In this document: positions 44,667 through 53,600 of the stretch, piece after piece
Position numbering within the stretch: the stretch's first letter is position 1
Layout: each line of letters opens with the position of its first letter
Assembly (NCBI GenBank): GCA_046347945.1
Contig: JAXMFB010000018.1
Location: 1 to 64,000, forward strand
Direction of reading: 5' to 3'
Source of the DNA: Zeimonas sp046347945
Lineage (GTDB): Bacteria; Pseudomonadota; Gammaproteobacteria; Burkholderiales; Burkholderiaceae_E
Length of the DNA stretch: 64,000 nt
Notes under the pieces: generated by a model
Seen by the model: only the letters and a program-made list of their open reading frames with translations
Databases searched by the model: none
Told to the model about the DNA's origin: nothing
Made by a program: the position numbers and the translations under genes

Positions 44667-45572
44667 TCACTCGCGACGAGGGTTTGTACCGATGTCGCGA
44701 CGGGGCACGAACTCCACCGCGGACAGTCCGTCGGAGCGGCGCTTGCGCTGGGGACACCAGGCGTGCCCGTACACCACCTCGATCGTCGCGTGCAAGCGCC
44801 CGTCTGTTCGGCGCAACGACTCGAGCGCGCGCAGCCAGGTGTCGCGATGCTCGCGTCCGAGCAGCCCCCGGAAGCGACCACGCAACGCATTGCCGCCGAT
44901 CGCGCGCAGGTCGGCGAGCATGGCCTCGGCGCTGGCCCACGACAGCGTGAGCCGCTCGCTGTCCATCACCGGCTCGGCGAAGCCTGCGGCGCCGACGAGG
45001 TCGCCGACGTCGTGCAGGTCGTGGAACGTCATCGTGCGCGCGCCGAGCGCGCGCAACTCGGCGAGCGTGTCGACCCCGAAGAACGAGAAGTCCAGCAGCG
45101 CGCCGGGCCGCGAGACCCGGTACCACTCGGCGAGCGCGCGCTCGGGCGCATCGAACCAGTGCAGCGCCAGGTTCGACCAGATCAGGTCGACGCTGGCGTC
45201 GGCGAGCGGCAACGCGTGCGCGTCGGCCGCCACCACGTGGGCGACCGGCTTCGCGGCGTCGCCGCGCAGGCGCGCGAAAAAGCCACGGGCCGGCGGCGCG
45301 AGCGCGTCGCGCGCCGCACGCGCCATGCCCGGCGCCGAATCCAGGCCGGTCAGTTCCGCCGCCGGATAGCGCTTCTTCAGCGCGAACAGGCCGCGACCTG
45401 CCCCGCAGCCCACGTCGATCACCCTTTGCGGGGAGATCCTCACGACGTCGAGCCGCTCGAGCATGCGCGACTCGACCTCGGCGAACAGGAAGTCCGCGCG
45501 CCCGGGCGAGGCGGCGCGGCGCGAGTACTGCCGTCGCACAGCCAACGGGTCTAGGTCGGGCGCAGCAAGCAT
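44667..45572 (-). CDS. bioC: BioC-like SAM-dependent methyltransferase
   Basis: 301 residues. The N-terminus DPLAVRRQYSRRAASPGRADFLFAEVESRMLERL resembles BioC, which methylates malonyl-ACP to start pimelate synthesis for biotin. SAM motif VIDVGCGAGRGLFALKKRYP near residue 50-69, LTGLDSAPGMARAAR near 73, and DLIWSNLALHWFDAPERALAEW near 127-148. The basic C-terminus (QRKRRSDG) is variable. In related genomes bioC is divergent from comF as here. Another small-molecule methyltransferase cannot be excluded. Confidence 0.75.
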   Translation of the reverse strand: MLAAPDLDPLAVRRQYSRRAASPGRADFLFAEVESRMLERLDVVRISPQRVIDVGCGAGRGLFALKKRYPAAELTGLDSAPGMARAARDALAPPARGFFARLRGDAAKPVAHVVAADAHALPLADASVDLIWSNLALHWFDAPERALAEWYRVSRPGALLDFSFFGVDTLAELRALGARTMTFHDLHDVGDLVGAAGFAEPVMDSERLTLSWASAEAMLADLRAIGGNALRGRFRGLLGREHRDTWLRALESLRRTDGRLHATIEVVYGHAWCPQRKRRSDGLSAVEFVPRRDIGTNPRRE

Positions 45573-45612
45573 GGCGCGCAGTATAGGTCTGCGATCGGGT
45601 CCAATGGGCGCG

Positions 45613-46411
45613 ATGAACACGAGCAGCAGGGTCTCGCCCGGCGGCGGCCTCGTGGGCCGGCTGCGACGCGCCGCAGCCGGCCTGCTCGACGCATGGCTGC
45701 CCGCCTCGTGCATCGTCTGCGACCGCCCGCGCAGCGACCGGCTGTGCGACGACTGCGAGGCGGCGCTGCCCGGCGTGCGGGCCGCGCGCTGCCCGCGTTG
45801 CGGGCTCGTCCTGCCCGGCCCGGGCGACGCAACGCCGGCTCGTTGCGCGGGCTGCGACGACGACCCGCCTGCGTTCACCGCCACCGTGGTGCTCGCCGAC
45901 TACGCTGCGCCGCTCGACCGCCTCGTGCACGCGCTGAAGTTCGGGCGCGACGCGTCGCTCGCGCGCCCGCTCGGGCGGGCGCTGGCGCAACGCCTTGCCT
46001 TCGCCTGGCCCGACGGCCCGCCGCCGCTCGTCACCGCGATTCCGCTGTCCACCGCCCGGCTCGCCGAGCGCGGCTTCAACCAGTCGCTCGAAATCGCGCG
46101 GGCGCTCGCGCGCGCGGCGCTTGCCGCTCGACCATCGGCTGCTGGTGCGCACCCGCAGCGGCGCGCCGGCCGCGACGCTGCACGCCGCCGAGCGCCGCTC
46201 GGCGCTCGCCGGGGCGTTCGCGACGCCTCGCGCGCTCGCAGGGCGCGCGGTGATCGTCGTCGACGACGTGATGACCACCGGCGCGACGCTGCGCGCCGCT
46301 GCCGAGGCGCTGCGCGATGCCGGAGCCGGGCCTGTGATTAACTGTGTCGTCGCCCGCACTCCGCAATCCGATGCAAGCCGAGATCGTCAACGTCGTCCTG
46401 GTCCATCCTGA
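45613..46411 (+). pseudogene. comF: ComF-family phosphoribosyltransferase-like protein, frameshifted
   Basis: The N-terminal part is intact: zinc-ribbon cysteines CIVCDRPRSDRLCDDCE and CPRCGLVLPG...CAGC, then VLADYAAPLDRLVHALKFGRD and AERGFNQSLEIARALARA. Near 46108-46120, in a GCGCGCGCGGCGC run, the frame shifts: LPLDHRLLVRTRSGAPAATLHAAERRSALAGAF and the PRPP motif VIVVDDVMTTGATLRAAA are in the next frame, ending at 46411. One indel restores a standard ComF of about 265 residues. ComF proteins are linked to DNA uptake. The start (ATG 45613 or 45604) is uncertain. Confidence 0.8.
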
Positions 46412-46877
46412 GATCCCGCCGAACACCGGCAACGTGATCCGGCTGTGCGCGAACACCGGCGCGCAACTGCACCTGGTCGAGCCGCTCGGCTTCTCGCTCG
46501 ACTCGGCGAAGCTTCGTCGCGCCGGCCTCGACTACCGGGAATTCGCGGCGATCCGCGTGCACGAGAGCTGGCAGGCGTTCCTGGCCCGCGAGCGGCCGCG
46601 CCGACTCTTCGCGCTCACCACGCGCGGCGCGCGACGCCCGACCGACGTCGCCTTCGAGCGCGGCGACTACCTGGTGTTCGGCTCCGAGACGCGCGGGCTG
46701 CCCGACGAAATCCTCGGACAGTTCGCGTCCGCGCAGCGCCTGCGCCTGCCGATGCGCCCGGATAACCGCAGCCTGAACCTGTCGAACGCGGTCGCGGTCA
46801 CGGTGTTCGAGGCCTGGCGGCAGGCCGGCTTCGAGGGCGCCGCCGACGCCGGGCCGGGCGACGCGCTCAGGCCGTGA
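46371..46877 (+). CDS. trmL: tRNA (cytidine(34)-2'-O)-methyltransferase
   Basis: 168 residues, SPOUT fold. 2'-O-methylates the wobble base of tRNA-Leu species. Begins with NVVLVHPEIPPNTGNVIRLCANTG, then LHLVEPLGFSLDSAKLRRAGLDY near 31-53, and the knot signatures LVFGSETRGLPDEIL near 100-114 and RLPMRPDNRSLNLSNAVAVTVFEAWRQ near 121-147. ATG 46371 overlaps the comF 3' end by about 40 bp. Its end overlaps the converging LOG gene. Confidence 0.94.
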   Translation: MQAEIVNVVLVHPEIPPNTGNVIRLCANTGAQLHLVEPLGFSLDSAKLRRAGLDYREFAAIRVHESWQAFLARERPRRLFALTTRGARRPTDVAFERGDYLVFGSETRGLPDEILGQFASAQRLRLPMRPDNRSLNLSNAVAVTVFEAWRQAGFEGAADAGPGDALRP

Positions 46878-47436
46878 ACAGCCGGTCGAGCAGCGCCTCG
46901 ATGCGCGGCGCGTCGATCAGGAAGTCGATGTCGTCGGGAAGCACGAAGCCCCGCGCGACGAACTCGCGGCAGGCCGCAAGGAGGGTGTCGAAATAGCCGT
47001 CCTGGTTGTACAGCCCGATGGGCTTGGCGTGCTGGCGGATCTGGCGCAGCGTGAGCACCTCGAACAACTCGTCGAGCGTTCCCAGGCCGCCCGGCAGCGT
47101 GACGAAGGCGTCGGACAGCTCGATCATCCGCTGCTTGCGCACCGCCATGTCCGACACGATCTCGAGACGCGTGACGCCCGGATGGCCGGGCTCGCGGGCC
47201 AACAGCGCGCGCGGGATGACGCCGATCACCTCGCCACCCGCGGCGAGCGCCGCGTCGGCCACGGCCGCCATCAGCCCGACCCGGCCGCCGCCGAACACCA
47301 GCCCCCAGCCGCGCGAAGCGATCGCACGACCGGTCTCGCGCGCGGCCTGCACGTACCTGGGGTCGGCCCCGGCCTTGGCGCCGCAGAAGACGCAGATCCA
47401 CTTCCTGTCGCCCGCGGGCGCATTCGTGCCGCTCAT
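46867..47436 (-). CDS. LOG-family protein (cytokinin riboside 5'-monophosphate phosphoribohydrolase type)
   Basis: 189 residues, TIGR00730 family. Rossmann-like fold with ICVFCGAKAGADPRYVQAAR at the N-terminus, GLVFGGGRVGLMAAVADAAL near residue 45-64, the active-site arginine/glutamate segment MAVRKQRMIELSDAFVTLPGGLGTLDELFEVLT near 97-129. Members release the base from nucleoside 5'-monophosphates; the bacterial role is often unclear. ATG 47436 overlaps the gpsA stop by four bases. Confidence 0.9.
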   Translation of the reverse strand: MSGTNAPAGDRKWICVFCGAKAGADPRYVQAARETGRAIASRGWGLVFGGGRVGLMAAVADAALAAGGEVIGVIPRALLAREPGHPGVTRLEIVSDMAVRKQRMIELSDAFVTLPGGLGTLDELFEVLTLRQIRQHAKPIGLYNQDGYFDTLLAACREFVARGFVLPDDIDFLIDAPRIEALLDRLFTA

Positions 47437-48446
47437 GTCGTCCGGTCGTTTTCGTTGCGCGGTTCGCGCGACAGGAGCGCGAGCACCGCGTCGCGCGCGC
47501 TGTGGCGCCCGGCCAGGACGGCATTGACCGCCGACACGATCGGCATGTCGACGTCGTGCGCACGCGCGAGCGTCTCGGCGGCCTGGGCACAGTGCACGCC
47601 CTCGGCCACGTGGCCAAGCCGTGCGACGATCGCGGCGAGCGACTCTCCGGCGGCCAGCGCCAGTCCGACCTGCCGGTTGCGCGACAGGTCTCCGGTGCAG
47701 GTGAGCACCAGGTCCCCGAGGCCGGTCAACCCCATGAACGTCTCGGCGCGCGCGCCCATCGCGGTGCCGAGGCGAACGGTCTCGGCGAGGCCGCGCGTGA
47801 TCAGCGCCGCGCGCGCGTTCTGGCCCAGCGCGAGGCCGTCGCAGATCCCGGCCGCGATGGCCATGACGTTCTTCAGCGCGCCGCCGAGCTCGACGCCGAC
47901 GACGTCGTCGCTGCGGTAGATGCGCGCCGGGCCGTGGTGGAACGCGTCGACGGTCGCGGCCTGCAGCGCCGGCGAAGCCGACGCGATGGCCAGGGCGACC
48001 GGAAGCCCGGCCGCGACTTCCTGCGCGAAGCTCGGCCCCGACAGCACCCCCGCCGCGTGCCGGCGCAGCTCGTCGGCCGCGACTTCGTGCGGAAGCCGCC
48101 CGGTAGCGGCCTCGATGCCCTTGCAGAGCCAGACCACGCCAGCCGATTCGCCGGGCAGCGCGGCATCGAGCGCGCGCAGGGTGTCGCGCAGCCCGGCCAC
48201 GGGCGTCGCCACCACCGCGAGCGAACCCGGAGCGTCGAGCCATCGGCAGGCCGCGGCGACATCGTCGGCGAATCCGATCTCCGGCGGCAAGGCCACGCCA
48301 GGCAGGTAGCGCTCGTTGCGCCGGTCGCGGCGCAGCGCCGCCACCAGCGACCCGTCGCGGGCCCACAACGTCACCGGATGCCGCCTCGCCGCGTGAACCG
48401 CCAGCGCGGTGCCCCACGCGCCCGCCCCGAAGATCGCGATCCGCAT
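47433..48446 (-). CDS. gpsA: NAD(P)H-dependent glycerol-3-phosphate dehydrogenase
   Basis: 337 residues. Reduces dihydroxyacetone phosphate to sn-glycerol 3-phosphate for phospholipid synthesis. N-terminal IAIFGAGAWGTALAVHAARR, LCKGIEAATGRLPHEV near residue 106-121, LSGPSFAQEVAAGLP near 134-148, the catalytic lysine in GGALKNVMAIAAGICDGL near 187-204 and GLTGLGDLVLTCTGDLSRNRQVG near 242-264. Lies between the SH3-domain gene and the LOG gene on the same strand. Confidence 0.96.
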   Translation of the reverse strand: MRIAIFGAGAWGTALAVHAARRHPVTLWARDGSLVAALRRDRRNERYLPGVALPPEIGFADDVAAACRWLDAPGSLAVVATPVAGLRDTLRALDAALPGESAGVVWLCKGIEAATGRLPHEVAADELRRHAAGVLSGPSFAQEVAAGLPVALAIASASPALQAATVDAFHHGPARIYRSDDVVGVELGGALKNVMAIAAGICDGLALGQNARAALITRGLAETVRLGTAMGARAETFMGLTGLGDLVLTCTGDLSRNRQVGLALAAGESLAAIVARLGHVAEGVHCAQAAETLARAHDVDMPIVSAVNAVLAGRHSARDAVLALLSREPRNENDRTT

Positions 48447-48460
48447 GGTCGGCGCCCCCT

Positions 48461-48967
48461 TCAGCGGCCCCACACCTCGCCGGCGCTCACGAAGCCGGTG
48501 GCACCGTCGCGGTGGCGCACGCGCAGCCAGCCGGCCGGCGCGCTCGCGTCGAGCACCTCGAGCAGCACGCCGCGCTCGACCTGCACGACCAGTTCGCCGT
48601 TGACCTGCGCGGTGCGGCGGATCGCCGCCAGCGTGCTGGCGACCACGTGCCTCGACTCCGCGAGGTCGCCTCGATGCACCCACAGGACGTCGCCGCTCAC
48701 GTCGCGCACCTTGACCCACTGATTCAGCGTCGACACCAGCTCGAGCGGCGTGCCGCGCACGACGATGAACAGCTTGCGCGCGCGGTCGGACGGGCCATCG
48801 TAGAGGATCGCGGCCGCGCTGGCGACCTCGCGGTACCGGGCCTCCTGCGCGTGTGCCGGCAGCCAGTTCGCGGCCAGGCACAGCCCGGCAACGACCACCG
48901 CGCGCCCGAAGGCGCCGCCGCGCGGCCGCCTGGCCGCCTCCTTCGTCGCATGCACGCGGTCGTTCAT
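48461..48967 (-). CDS. bacterial SH3-domain secreted protein
   Basis: 168 residues. A signal peptide (GRAVVVAGLCLAANWLPAHAQ) is followed by two SH3-like repeats of about 55 residues, seen as AAILYDGPSDRARKLFIVVRGTPLELVSTLNQWVKVRD and LVVQVERGVLLEVLDASAPAGWLRVRHRDGATGFV. Such domains bind cell-wall or other periplasmic ligands; the specific role is unknown. It is 15 bases upstream of gpsA, so likely co-transcribed. Confidence 0.8.
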   Translation of the reverse strand: MNDRVHATKEAARRPRGGAFGRAVVVAGLCLAANWLPAHAQEARYREVASAAAILYDGPSDRARKLFIVVRGTPLELVSTLNQWVKVRDVSGDVLWVHRGDLAESRHVVASTLAAIRRTAQVNGELVVQVERGVLLEVLDASAPAGWLRVRHRDGATGFVSAGEVWGR

Positions 48968-49021
48968 CGCAGGCTCCCGCAGTCGCTCATCGGTCGCAGG
49001 GCGCGCCCGGACGGCTTCGCG

Positions 49022-49495
49022 TCAGTGCGCGCCACCAGGCAGGATGATGCCCGGCGCCTGCGCCTTCTGCTGCGCCAGCCGCTGCTGGTACAGCGCCTCG
49101 AAGTTGATCTCGGCCAGGTGGATCGGCGGGAAACCGGTGCGCTGCACCGTGTCGGCGACGTTCGAGCGCAGGTAAGGGTAGACGATGTTCGGGCAGATGA
49201 CGTTCAGCAACAGCTCCATCTGCTCGGCCGGGATGTTGCGCATCTCGAAGATGCCGCCCTGCTTTGCCTCGACCAGGAATGCCGTCTTGTCGCCGACCTT
49301 GGTGGTCACGGTGACGGTGACGATCGACTCGTAGACGCCCTCGACGAGCTGCTCGCTGCCGACGTCCATCTGGATTTCGACCGACGGCTGCTGCGTCTCG
49401 AGGAAGATGCGCGGCGCATTGGGGATCTCGAGCGAGAGGTCTTTCAGGTAGACCCGCTGGATGGCAAAGACGGGGGCTTGCGCCTGGTCGCTCAT
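49022..49495 (-). CDS. secB: protein-export chaperone SecB
   Basis: 157 residues. Cytosolic tetrameric chaperone that keeps preproteins unfolded and passes them to SecA. Starts with APVFAIQRVYLKDLSLEIPNAP and shows the core YESIVTVTVTTKVGDKTAFLVEAKQGGIF near residue 55-83 and the RSNVADTVQRTGFPPIHLAEINFEALY C-terminal region. Upstream is grxC and then the rhodanese gene, the usual grxC-secB-gpsA arrangement. Confidence 0.96.
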   Translation of the reverse strand: MSDQAQAPVFAIQRVYLKDLSLEIPNAPRIFLETQQPSVEIQMDVGSEQLVEGVYESIVTVTVTTKVGDKTAFLVEAKQGGIFEMRNIPAEQMELLLNVICPNIVYPYLRSNVADTVQRTGFPPIHLAEINFEALYQQRLAQQKAQAPGIILPGGAH

Positions 49496-49587
49496 GGATG
49501 TTCCTCGAAGGGTGCCGGCTGGCGGCCGACTGGATGGTTGGAGGGAGCGGGCTGCGCGCCGCGACCGCGCGATGCGGGCCGCGTCCG

Positions 49588-49848
49588 CTAGCCCTGCAGC
49601 AGCGGGACCAGCCCGCCTTCGCGGTCGAGCTCGGCCAGGTCGTCGAACCCGCCGACGTGCCGCTCGCCGATGTAGATCTGGGGGACCGTGCGTCGCCCCG
49701 TGCGGGAGATCATCGTCTCGCGCTGCGAGGGATCGAGGTCGATGCGCACTTTCTCGATCTCGCTCACGCCGCGCGCCTTGAGCAATTGCTCGGCGCGGAC
49801 GCAGTAGGGGCACACCGCGGTGCAGTACATCAGGACCCGTGAAGACAT
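49588..49848 (-). CDS. grxC: glutaredoxin 3
   Basis: 86 residues. Glutathione-dependent dithiol oxidoreductase. The active site is CPYC in MYCTAVCPYCVRAEQLL near residue 7-23, followed by the cis-proline TVPQIYIGERHVGGFDDLAELDREG near 53-77. Between the rhodanese gene and secB. Confidence 0.94.
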   Translation of the reverse strand: MSSRVLMYCTAVCPYCVRAEQLLKARGVSEIEKVRIDLDPSQRETMISRTGRRTVPQIYIGERHVGGFDDLAELDREGGLVPLLQG

Positions 49849-49865
49849 CGAGCGCTCTCCTGCCC

Positions 49866-50267
49866 TTACTTGACGACCGGCAGGCCGGCTTGCCGCCACG
49901 ACTGCACGCCGCCGCCCAGGTTGAAGACGTCCTTGCGGCCGGCCTTGCGCAGGATGCCTGCGGCGCGGTTCGACGTGACCCCGCTCGCACAGCACAGCAA
50001 CACCGGCTTGTCGGCGGGCAGCTCGCCGAGGCGCTTATCGAGATCGGCCATCGGGATGTTGCGCGCGTTGGGCAGGTGGCCGCCCGAGAAGTCGGCCGGC
50101 GAACGGACGTCGAGGACGATCGCGCCGGTGTCGTTGATCAGGCGCGTCGCGCCGAGCGTGTCCAGCGACGGCCCGGAGGCGCCGCGCATGACCATCGGCC
50201 AGACCAGCATCGCGCCGGAGACGAAGGCGATCGCGATCAGGACGATGTTTTCGGTGACGAATTCCAC
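49866..50267 (-). CDS. membrane-anchored rhodanese-domain protein
   Basis: 133 residues. One N-terminal membrane helix (IVLIAIAFVSGAMLVWPMVM) precedes a single rhodanese domain with AIVLDVRSPADFSGGHLPNARNIPM and the active-site cysteine in LLCCASGVTSNRAAGIL near residue 90-106. Rhodaneses carry persulphide sulphur; acceptor unknown. It heads the rhodanese-grxC-secB-gpsA strand and is divergent from gpmA. Confidence 0.87.
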   Translation of the reverse strand: MEFVTENIVLIAIAFVSGAMLVWPMVMRGASGPSLDTLGATRLINDTGAIVLDVRSPADFSGGHLPNARNIPMADLDKRLGELPADKPVLLCCASGVTSNRAAGILRKAGRKDVFNLGGGVQSWRQAGLPVVK

Positions 50268-50296
50268 GGGTCGAGGTTCGGTTGGGGAAACGGGGG

Positions 50297-50306
50297 ATTA
50301 TAGAAT
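50297..50306. promoter_or_regulatory. overlapping divergent -10 elements of rhodanese operon and gpmA
   Basis: The minus strand carries a perfect TATAAT (50297-50302) and the plus strand TAGAAT (50301-50306) in the 71-bp divergent gap. -35 boxes are poor on both strands. Both promoters cannot be occupied at once if these are real. Confidence 0.4.
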
Positions 50307-50338
50307 AGCGGTTCGTCAGTCCCCGTCGATCGCCAGAG

Positions 50339-51097
50339 ATGACCTACAAGCTCGTGCTGCTTCGCCACGGCGAGAGCCAGTGGAACCTCGAGAACCGCTT
50401 TACCGGCTGGACCGACGTCGACCTCACCGAGACCGGCCGGGCCGAGGCCAGCCGCGCCGGCCAGCTGCTGAAGGCCGAAGGGTTCGACTTCGACCTCGCG
50501 TTCACGTCGGTGCTCAAGCGCGCCATCCGCACGCTGTGGACGGTGCTCGACGAAATGGACCGGATGTGGGTCCCGGTCGTCCACGACTGGCGCCTGAACG
50601 AGCGGCACTACGGTGCGCTGCAGGGGCTGAACAAGGCGGAAACCGCGGCGCGCTTCGGCGACCAGCAGGTGCTGGTCTGGCGGCGCGCCTACGCGATCGC
50701 CCCCGACCCGCTGCCCGCCGGCGATCCGCGCGGCGCCGAGAACGACCCGCGCTACGCCGGACTGCGCGCCAGCGAGATTCCGCGCACCGAGTGCCTGAAG
50801 GACACCGTGGCCCGCGTCGTGCCGTACTGGAACGAGACGATCGCGCCCGCCATCGGGCTGGGCAAGCGCGCGATCGTCGCCGCGCACGGCAATTCGCTGC
50901 GTGCGCTGATCAAGCACCTCGACGGCATCGGCGACGACGAGATCGTCCACCTGAACATCCCGACGGGGCGGCCGCTGGTCTACGAGCTCGACGACTCGAT
51001 GCGGCCCCTTCGCCACTACTACCTCGGCGACCAGGCCGAGATCGAGGCGGCGATGGCCGCCGTCGCCGCCCAGGGCAAGGCGCACCCGTCCGCCTGA
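50339..51097 (+). CDS. gpmA: 2,3-bisphosphoglycerate-dependent phosphoglycerate mutase
   Basis: 252 residues. Interconverts 3- and 2-phosphoglycerate in glycolysis. The phosphohistidine is His-10 in LLRHGESQWNLENRFTGWTDVDL, with TSVLKRAIRT near residue 60, LNERHYGALQGLNKAE near 85-100 and the second histidine in AAHGNSLRALIKHLDG near 181-196. ATG 50339 is at the conserved start. Downstream ctpB has its own likely promoter (TATACT near 51179). Confidence 0.96.
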   Translation: MTYKLVLLRHGESQWNLENRFTGWTDVDLTETGRAEASRAGQLLKAEGFDFDLAFTSVLKRAIRTLWTVLDEMDRMWVPVVHDWRLNERHYGALQGLNKAETAARFGDQQVLVWRRAYAIAPDPLPAGDPRGAENDPRYAGLRASEIPRTECLKDTVARVVPYWNETIAPAIGLGKRAIVAAHGNSLRALIKHLDGIGDDEIVHLNIPTGRPLVYELDDSMRPLRHYYLGDQAEIEAAMAAVAAQGKAHPSA

Positions 51098-51250
51098 ACG
51101 GGCAAACGGCCTGTCCGGGCGGTCGGCGATGCCCGCCGGCCGGATGGGCCCTCGGACACCCTCGAAGCAGGGGCGGTTTATACTCGATTGCTCGGTAGAC
51201 GGCGCTCGGCGCGAGGTGAATCGCCGGCCGCTCTGCCCACAGGACCATCG

Positions 51251-52672
<1,422 letters not shown>

Positions 52673-52766
52673 AGCCAGTTTCCGCCCGGCCGGGGCCGGG
52701 CGGAGGTCGGCGGCGCGGCGCCCCCGCCCGCCGCCGATGGCATCGGCACCGCCGATCGGCCGAGCG

Positions 52767-53531
52767 ATGAACGACGAACAGCTGCTGCGCTACAGCCGCC
52801 ACATCCTGCTCGACGACATGGGCGTCGACGTCCAGGAGCGGCTGCTCGGCGCCACGGCGCTGGTGGTCGGCGCGGGCGGACTCGGGTCGCCGGCGGGGCT
52901 GTACCTCGCGGCTGCGGGACTCGGCCGCATCCTCCTCGCCGACGACGATTCGGTCGACCTCACCAACCTGCAACGCCAGATCCTTCATCGCCAGGACCGG
53001 ATCGGCCAGCCGAAGGCCGAATCGGGCCGACGCTCGATGCTCGAGATCAATCCGGGCATCGAGGTCGAGGCGATCGCGCGCCGCCTCGACGGCGAGGCGC
53101 TCGCCGAAGCGGTCGCGCGCGCCGACGTCGTGCTCGACTGCTGCGACAACTTCGCGACGCGGCAGGCGGTCAACCGCGCCTGCGTCACGCTCGGCAAGCC
53201 GCTGGTGTCGGGGGCCGCGATCCGCTTCGACGGGCAGGTCGCGGTGTTCGACACGCGACGCGAAGACTCCCCCTGCTATCACTGCCTGTTTCCCGAGGGG
53301 CAGGACATCGAGGAGGTGCGCTGCGCGACGATGGGCGTGTTCGCCCCGTTGACCGGCATCGTCGGCACGATGCAGGCCGCCGAGGCACTGAAGCTGGCCG
53401 GCGGCTTCGCCACGCCGGCCGTCGGGCGCCTGCTGATGCTGGACGCCCGGACGATGCACTGGCACGACGTGAAGGTGCCGCGCGACCCCGAATGCGCGGT
53501 GTGCGCGGTGCGCCCGCCGGCATCCCGCTGA
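52767..53531 (+). CDS. moeB: MoeB/ThiF-type sulphur-carrier adenylyltransferase
   Basis: 254 residues. Adenylates the C-terminal glycine of MoaD or ThiS. Begins LLRYSRHILLDDMGVDVQERLLGATALVVGAGGLGSPAGLYLAAAG, with the ATP-binding loop near residue 38-45, the DLTNLQRQILH segment near 68-78, catalytic aspartate in VLDCCDNFATRQAVN near 121-135, and zinc cysteines CYHC near 170 and CAVC near 245. ATG 52767 at the conserved start is preferred over 52737. Lies between ctpB and recQ. Confidence 0.9.
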   Translation: MNDEQLLRYSRHILLDDMGVDVQERLLGATALVVGAGGLGSPAGLYLAAAGLGRILLADDDSVDLTNLQRQILHRQDRIGQPKAESGRRSMLEINPGIEVEAIARRLDGEALAEAVARADVVLDCCDNFATRQAVNRACVTLGKPLVSGAAIRFDGQVAVFDTRREDSPCYHCLFPEGQDIEEVRCATMGVFAPLTGIVGTMQAAEALKLAGGFATPAVGRLLMLDARTMHWHDVKVPRDPECAVCAVRPPASR

Positions 53532-53600
53532 GCCCGAACGGCCGAGCGACTTCCGGCCGAGTCGCGATCCGGTGCCGCGACCGGTAAACTCGGCCGCCTC

